This document shows positions 6,904 to 9,724 of a stretch of 9,724 bases of DNA, in pieces; within the stretch, counting starts at the first letter, position 1, and the number at the start of each line of letters is the position of its first letter. A program made the translations under genes and the position numbers. The notes beneath the pieces are model-generated. The model saw only the letters and a list, made by a program, of their open reading frames with translations. It was not told the DNA's origin and ran no database searches. The stretch is from the NCBI GenBank assembly GCA_006226225.1, contig SBHI01000182.1, forward strand, positions 1 to 9,724, in the 5' to 3' direction. This DNA is from Alphaproteobacteria bacterium. GTDB taxonomy: Bacteria > Pseudomonadota > Alphaproteobacteria > Micavibrionales > CSBR16-224.

Positions 6904-6909
6904 TATGAT
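6904..6909 (+). promoter_or_regulatory. Candidate -10 box for the sirtuin gene
   Basis: TATGAT matches five of six consensus bases and would start transcription near 6916, about 25 bases before the ATG at 6941. No convincing -35 hexamer precedes it. The only space for the promoters of both divergent genes is 6873-6940. AGGA lies 9 bases before the sirtuin ATG. Confidence 0.3.
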
Positions 6910-6940
6910 AGAAAGAAAAATCTGTACAGGAAATGTGTAA

Positions 6941-7636
6941 ATGGCAAAAATCGTGATATTGACAGGGGCGGGGATTTCTGCGGAATCGGGCATCCGTACC
7001 TTTCGTGCATCGGACGGTTTGTGGGAAGACCACCGCGTTGAGGATATCGCTTCCCCCGAAGGTTTCCGCCGCGACCCCGCACTGGTCTACCGTTTTTACA
7101 ATCAGCGCAGACAGCAACTTCTCTCCCCCGCTATCGCACCAAATGCCGCACATCATGCCCTTGCAGAACTAGAAAAAAACTATGATGGCGAGGTTGTTGT
7201 CGTGACCCAGAATATTGATGATCTGCATGACCGCGCGGGCAGCAAAAACCTGCTGCATATGCATGGTGAATTACTGAAAGCGCGCTGTCTGCTTTGCGGA
7301 GAAATTTCGGAACTGCGTGAAGATTTTGATGCCGCCACCAACTGCCCCGCCTGCGGCGATGCCGGAGGGCTGCGCCCGCATATCGTCTGGTTCGGGGAAA
7401 TGCCGCTTTATATGGACGAGATTTATCATCATCTCTCCGGCTGTGATCTTTTCGCCGCCATCGGCACATCGGGGCATGTTTACCCCGCCGCAGGATTTGT
7501 CGAGGCTGCGGGAATGCATGGTGCACAAACATTCGAATTCAACCTCGAACGCTCCCTCGTTCATTCCGCTTTTGATGAAGGCTTTTACGGCCCCGCCACC
7601 GAAACCGTCACAAAATGGGTTGAAGAGTTATTATAA
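6941..7636 (+). CDS. cobB: NAD-dependent protein deacylase of the Sir2 family (CobB-like sirtuin)
   Basis: Protein of 231 residues, the compact bacterial (class III) sirtuin. It removes acyl groups from lysine using NAD, releasing nicotinamide and O-acyl-ADP-ribose. Visible motifs: GAGISAESGIRTFR (9-22) for NAD binding, TQNIDDLH (89-96), and the catalytic His108 in HMHGEL. Four zinc cysteines are present as two pairs, C116-x-x-C119 and C135-x-x-C138. GTSGHVYPAAG (175-185) and FNLE (200-203) complete the NAD site. Tyr53 and Arg56 in FYNQRR match the Tyr-x-x-Arg pair that lets class III sirtuins such as CobB and human SIRT5 accept succinyl or malonyl lysine, so a broad deacylase is predicted. 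It lacks the N-terminal extension of the long E. coli CobB form. It is divergent from the GNAT gene and ends 5 bases from the convergent lipoprotein gene. Confidence 0.93.
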   Translation: MAKIVILTGAGISAESGIRTFRASDGLWEDHRVEDIASPEGFRRDPALVYRFYNQRRQQLLSPAIAPNAAHHALAELEKNYDGEVVVVTQNIDDLHDRAGSKNLLHMHGELLKARCLLCGEISELREDFDAATNCPACGDAGGLRPHIVWFGEMPLYMDEIYHHLSGCDLFAAIGTSGHVYPAAGFVEAAGMHGAQTFEFNLERSLVHSAFDEGFYGPATETVTKWVEELL

Positions 7637-7641
7637 ACCCG

Positions 7642-8169
7642 CTACCGCGCCGGACGGCATTGCGACAGCACGACATTCTTATGCCCGTGCGTTGTCTGCG
7701 TCACACTGGCGGTGCAACGTTCCAGATCGCCGGCAACATCGGCGGTAATCTCGTATTGGCCTTTTGACAGCTGCCACAACTCCGCAGGCAAATCGACAGG
7801 CGTCAAATCTTTTGCAGACAATGCGGAGAAACGTTCGGACAGGCTTTTCTCGTCACCTTCGCCACCGGTAATAATCACATTCTTATGCCCATGCGTGGTC
7901 TGTACGACATTAACCAGATAACGCAGCGTGTCGCCATCCTCGACAAAGCGCGTGGCATACACGCCCTTTCTTAGCTCCGCAAAACCGGCGGGAGTCTCCA
8001 CCGGCGCGACTTGCAGCTGCGGCATTTTATCCATCAGCGCCTGCTGTTTTTCAGCGGCTTTCTCTTTTAGATGATCATGATAGCTTGGCCTGTCACTGTC
8101 ACATCCCGTCAGCATCACACCAAATACGGCAAAGGCGGCCGTCACACCAAGTTTTGCGGTCGTCTTCAT
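7642..8169 (-). CDS. Lipoprotein with duplicated HGHKNV repeat, unknown family
   Basis: Protein of 175 residues that I do not recognise. A basic start and hydrophobic core end in the lipobox LTGC with Cys23, so it is lipid-anchored; Asp24 follows the cysteine, which in E. coli would favour inner-membrane retention. A charged linker (about 28-50) leads to two copies of a module about 39 residues long. Copy 1 spans about 65-103 and copy 2 about 133-171, offset exactly 68 residues without gaps. Shared points are KG-x-Y at the front and QTTHGHKNV at 90-98 and 158-166. Two cysteines (152 and 171) occur only in copy 2 and could form a disulfide. The H-x-H in each copy might bind metal, which is speculation. 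AGGGGGAG lies just before the ATG at 8169. It has its own promoter (8207-8236) and converges on the sirtuin gene. Confidence 0.82.
   Translation of the reverse strand: MKTTAKLGVTAAFAVFGVMLTGCDSDRPSYHDHLKEKAAEKQQALMDKMPQLQVAPVETPAGFAELRKGVYATRFVEDGDTLRYLVNVVQTTHGHKNVIITGGEGDEKSLSERFSALSAKDLTPVDLPAELWQLSKGQYEITADVAGDLERCTASVTQTTHGHKNVVLSQCRPAR
7673..7698. repeat. Coding repeat for QTTHGHKNV, copy in the second module
   Basis: 26 bases that match 7877-7902 at 24 positions, with an offset of 204 bases (68 codons). The two mismatches fall at third codon positions, so the encoded residues are unchanged. Confidence 0.8.
7877..7902. repeat. Coding repeat for QTTHGHKNV, copy in the first module
   Basis: Partner of 7673-7698, with 24 of 26 bases identical. 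The surrounding module sequence is much less similar, so this block is either under strong constraint or was homogenised recently. Confidence 0.8.
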
Positions 8170-8206
8170 ATACTCCCCCTGAAGATTAGGATTTCTCTGT
8201 GCTTTC

Positions 8207-8236
8207 AGTATCGCAGATTCGAAAGGGTAAAGTCAA
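8207..8236 (-). promoter_or_regulatory. Sigma-70-like promoter of the HGHKNV lipoprotein gene
   Basis: The minus strand has TTGACT (8231-8236; five of six consensus bases), an 18-base spacer, and GATACT (8207-8212; four of six). Transcription would start near 8200, giving a leader of about 30 bases with a strong AGGGGGAG ribosome site. This is the best promoter match in the window. It separates the lipoprotein from the upstream pirin gene. Confidence 0.6.
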
Positions 8237-8243
8237 GATTTAT

Positions 8244-8265
8244 GTTAAAACTTCTGTTATAACAG
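8244..8265. promoter_or_regulatory. Candidate operator: tandem GTTAWAAC and palindrome CTGTTATAACAG
   Basis: GTTAAAAC (8244-8251) and GTTATAAC (8256-8263) lie 12 bases apart start to start, just over one helical turn. The second is the core of the perfect 12-base palindrome CTGTTATAACAG (8254-8265). The block begins 7 bases upstream of the lipoprotein -35 box and 18 bases after the pirin stop codon. That position suits an activator site. As a hairpin it would have a stem of only four pairs, so a terminator role is less likely. Confidence 0.4.
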
Positions 8266-8283
8266 GCTATTTTTCCACAAAAT

Positions 8284-8988
8284 TTATGCCGGAACATCAA
8301 TCACAACAACTTCCGCATCACTAACGGCACTGATTTTGACCGATTCCTGCCCTGTTACCTCTGCGCCGTCGCCTTTTTTTAAATCCGTGCCGTCCAGCGT
8401 AATCTCCCCCTCCGAGACCAGCAGATAGGCCTGATGATGCAGTTTATGTGTTATTTCCTGCCCTTTCTCCAGCCGCCCGCCATAGAGAAACGCATCCTGA
8501 TGGATATAAAGGGCACCTTGCTGTTCATCTTCCTTGCGTCCCGATACCAACAGATGCAGAGCATCCGTCACAGGCGTTTTTGGAAATTTTCGCATATCCC
8601 AGCGCGGCTGCACACGGCTTTCACGCGGCGTAATCCATATCTGGAACAGATTGGTTTCCTCATCCTCCGCGTTCTGCTCGGCATGCAGGATGCCCTTGCC
8701 CGCACTCATCACCTGCACATCCCCTGCCGCCGTGCGACCTTTATTGCCAAGATTATCCTCATGGCTGATCGCGCCCTTGCGAACATAGGTAATAATCTCC
8801 ATATCGCGGTGCGGATGCATACCGAAACCGCTCTGCGGCTGGATAATATCATCATTAATGACCCTTAATGTGCCAAAACCAATACGGTTGGGGTTATGAT
8901 ATTCCGAAAAACTGAAATGATAACGCGCATGCAGCCAGTCGTTTTTGAACTGCCCCAACCCGTCAAAAGGATAAATTGTTACGGCCAT
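8284..8988 (-). CDS. Pirin family protein (cupin; YhhW-like)
   Basis: Protein of 234 residues with two cupin barrels. The metal site of the N-terminal barrel is complete: His58 and His60 in GMHPHRDMEI, then His102 and Glu104 in MSAGKGILHAEQN. These positions are within one residue of those in E. coli YhhW, which binds a metal ion and has quercetin 2,3-dioxygenase activity in vitro. The length and the TPRESRVQPRW segment (120-130) also fit. The C-terminal barrel (about 145-234) has no metal ligands, as in relatives. The natural substrate of bacterial pirins is generally unknown, and some act through protein contacts. AAGGGG lies 6 bases before the ATG. The gene is divergent from the malic enzyme, with a perfect TATAAT on its strand at 9042-9047. 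It is a cytoplasmic protein. Confidence 0.93.
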   Translation of the reverse strand: MAVTIYPFDGLGQFKNDWLHARYHFSFSEYHNPNRIGFGTLRVINDDIIQPQSGFGMHPHRDMEIITYVRKGAISHEDNLGNKGRTAAGDVQVMSAGKGILHAEQNAEDEETNLFQIWITPRESRVQPRWDMRKFPKTPVTDALHLLVSGRKEDEQQGALYIHQDAFLYGGRLEKGQEITHKLHHQAYLLVSEGEITLDGTDLKKGDGAEVTGQESVKISAVSDAEVVVIDVPA

Positions 8989-9035
8989 TTTCCGCCCCTT
9001 TTCTCTTTTCCTGTTTCATGTCACAATAAATCCGT

Positions 9036-9050
9036 CTTTATATTATAAAG
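9036..9050. promoter_or_regulatory. Symmetric AT-rich box between pirin and malic enzyme genes, candidate bidirectional -10
   Basis: CTTTATATTATAAAG is a perfect 7+1+7 palindrome. On the minus strand it contains TATAAT (9042-9047, full consensus), about 47 bases before initiation at the pirin ATG. On the plus strand it contains TATTAT (9041-9046, five of six), a short distance before the malic enzyme ATG at 9062. No strong -35 is seen on either side. Confidence 0.45.
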
Positions 9051-9061
9051 AAAGCCGGTTC

Positions 9062-9724
9062 ATGAAAAAGCTGTTTAATACTCTTGCGGCGCCTGTCAAA
9101 AAACTCTTTTCTTCCGAGAATAAGAGCGCACAGAACAACACCGCCCGCACAGATGCGGTGATGGAGGCCCTTGCACAGAAAAACAGCGATATCGAAAAAT
9201 ACCTCTATCTCTCCAATCTGAAACAACGCGACACAGATCTGTTTTTCCAGACCTTCCAGAACCATATGGAAGAGGTCATGCCGCTGGTCTACACCCCAAC
9301 CGTTGGCGAGGCCTGCCTGAAGGCAGGGCATATTTTTCCCAAAGTCAGTGGACTGCATATCACGCCCGCAGATAAAGGAAAGATAAAAGAGAAACTGAGT
9401 GCATTGCCGGAAAAAGATATCCGCGCCATTGTCATCACGGATGGAGAACGCATTCTTGGCCTTGGTGATTTGGGCGCAAACGGGGCGGAAATCCCGAATG
9501 GCAAATTGTCGCTTTACAGTGCATTGGGCGGAATCGCTCCACGGCAGAGCCTACCTGTGATGTTCGATATGGGCACCAACAACAAAAGCCTGCTTGCCGA
9601 TCCGCTTTACCCCGGACACCGCGCCGAAAGATTACGCGGCGCCGCCTATCTGGAACTGATGGATGAATTTATTGATGCGGTGAAAGAGCTTTATCCGAAA
9701 GCCGTCCTGCAATTCGAGGATTTT
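9062..9724 (+). CDS. Malic enzyme, N-terminal part (cut by window edge)
   Basis: The first 221 residues of a malic enzyme, which oxidatively decarboxylates malate to pyruvate with NAD or NADP. Recognised blocks: YLSNLKQRDTDLFFQ (49-63), PLVYTPTVGEAC (74-85) with the catalytic Tyr77, ITDGERILGLGDLG (125-138) with Arg130, GKLSLY (147-152) with Lys148 in the position of the general base, MGTNN (170-174), and FEDF at the edge with Glu219 and Asp220 as metal ligands. This is the long SfcA/eukaryotic-type subunit, not the short MaeB type. The usual front part with the RG, NKG-x-AF and GLLP motifs is absent; a short basic start (MKKLFNTLAAPVKKLF) stands in its place. No other start codon lies in frame just upstream. 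No good Shine-Dalgarno is seen. The NAD/NADP choice lies beyond the window. Confidence 0.9.
   Translation, partial: MKKLFNTLAAPVKKLFSSENKSAQNNTARTDAVMEALAQKNSDIEKYLYLSNLKQRDTDLFFQTFQNHMEEVMPLVYTPTVGEACLKAGHIFPKVSGLHITPADKGKIKEKLSALPEKDIRAIVITDGERILGLGDLGANGAEIPNGKLSLYSALGGIAPRQSLPVMFDMGTNNKSLLADPLYPGHRAERLRGAAYLELMDEFIDAVKELYPKAVLQFEDF

Noticed and set aside
9038..9358. Minus-strand frame of 106 codons
   Set aside because: Antisense to the malic enzyme N-terminus, whose YTPTVGEAC and LGLGDLG motifs confirm the plus-strand reading.
1..9724. Mobile element, CRISPR array, tRNA, rRNA or anti-phage system
   Set aside because: No transposase, integrase, regularly spaced repeats, cloverleaf or toxin-antitoxin pair was seen. 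The Sir2 protein is the plain CobB type with its zinc cysteines and is not fused to a defence domain.

Overview
The window looks like ordinary chromosomal DNA of a Gram-negative, probably alphaproteobacterial, organism. The evidence is exported and lipid-anchored proteins with typical Gram-negative signal sequences, a bacterial transglutaminase-like cysteine peptidase (BTLCP), two mucoidy-inhibitor-A-like proteins, a pirin, and tight gene packing with balanced base composition. The exact lineage cannot be read from this sequence. No phage, insertion-sequence, integrase, CRISPR, tRNA or rRNA signature was seen.

Layout: (1) 1-473, minus strand: 5' part of an NCS1-family nucleobase/hydantoin-type transporter, cut by the window edge. 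(2) A 234-base divergent control region with a candidate promoter in each direction and a 10-base element repeated in both leaders. (3) 708-1523, plus: a secreted LapG-like cysteine peptidase that starts with TTG. (4) 1530-5031, minus: two tandem DUF4140/DUF4139 (MuiA-like) exported proteins, evidently a gene duplication and one operon. (5) 5097-6369, plus: a small two-helix membrane protein overlapping by 20 bases a nitronate-monooxygenase-type flavin oxidoreductase. (6) 6366-6872, minus: a GNAT acetyltransferase whose stop codon interlocks with that of the oxidoreductase. (7) 6941-7636, plus: a CobB-type sirtuin. (8) 7642-8169, minus: a lipoprotein with an internally repeated HGHKNV motif, not recognised as a known family. 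(9) 8284-8988, minus: a pirin. (10) 9062 to the right edge, plus: the N-terminal part of a malic enzyme with an unusually short front end.

How they may work together: the peptidase and the MuiA-like pair are all exported and lie tail to tail, which fits an envelope or surface-matrix role, but that link is inference. The divergent GNAT and sirtuin genes could add and remove acyl groups, although no shared substrate can be shown. The remaining genes are metabolic or housekeeping. The least described parts are the HGHKNV lipoprotein, the tandem MuiA-like pair, the small membrane protein coupled to the flavin enzyme, and several symmetric DNA elements between divergent genes. I do not see a convincing new multi-gene defence or mobile system.
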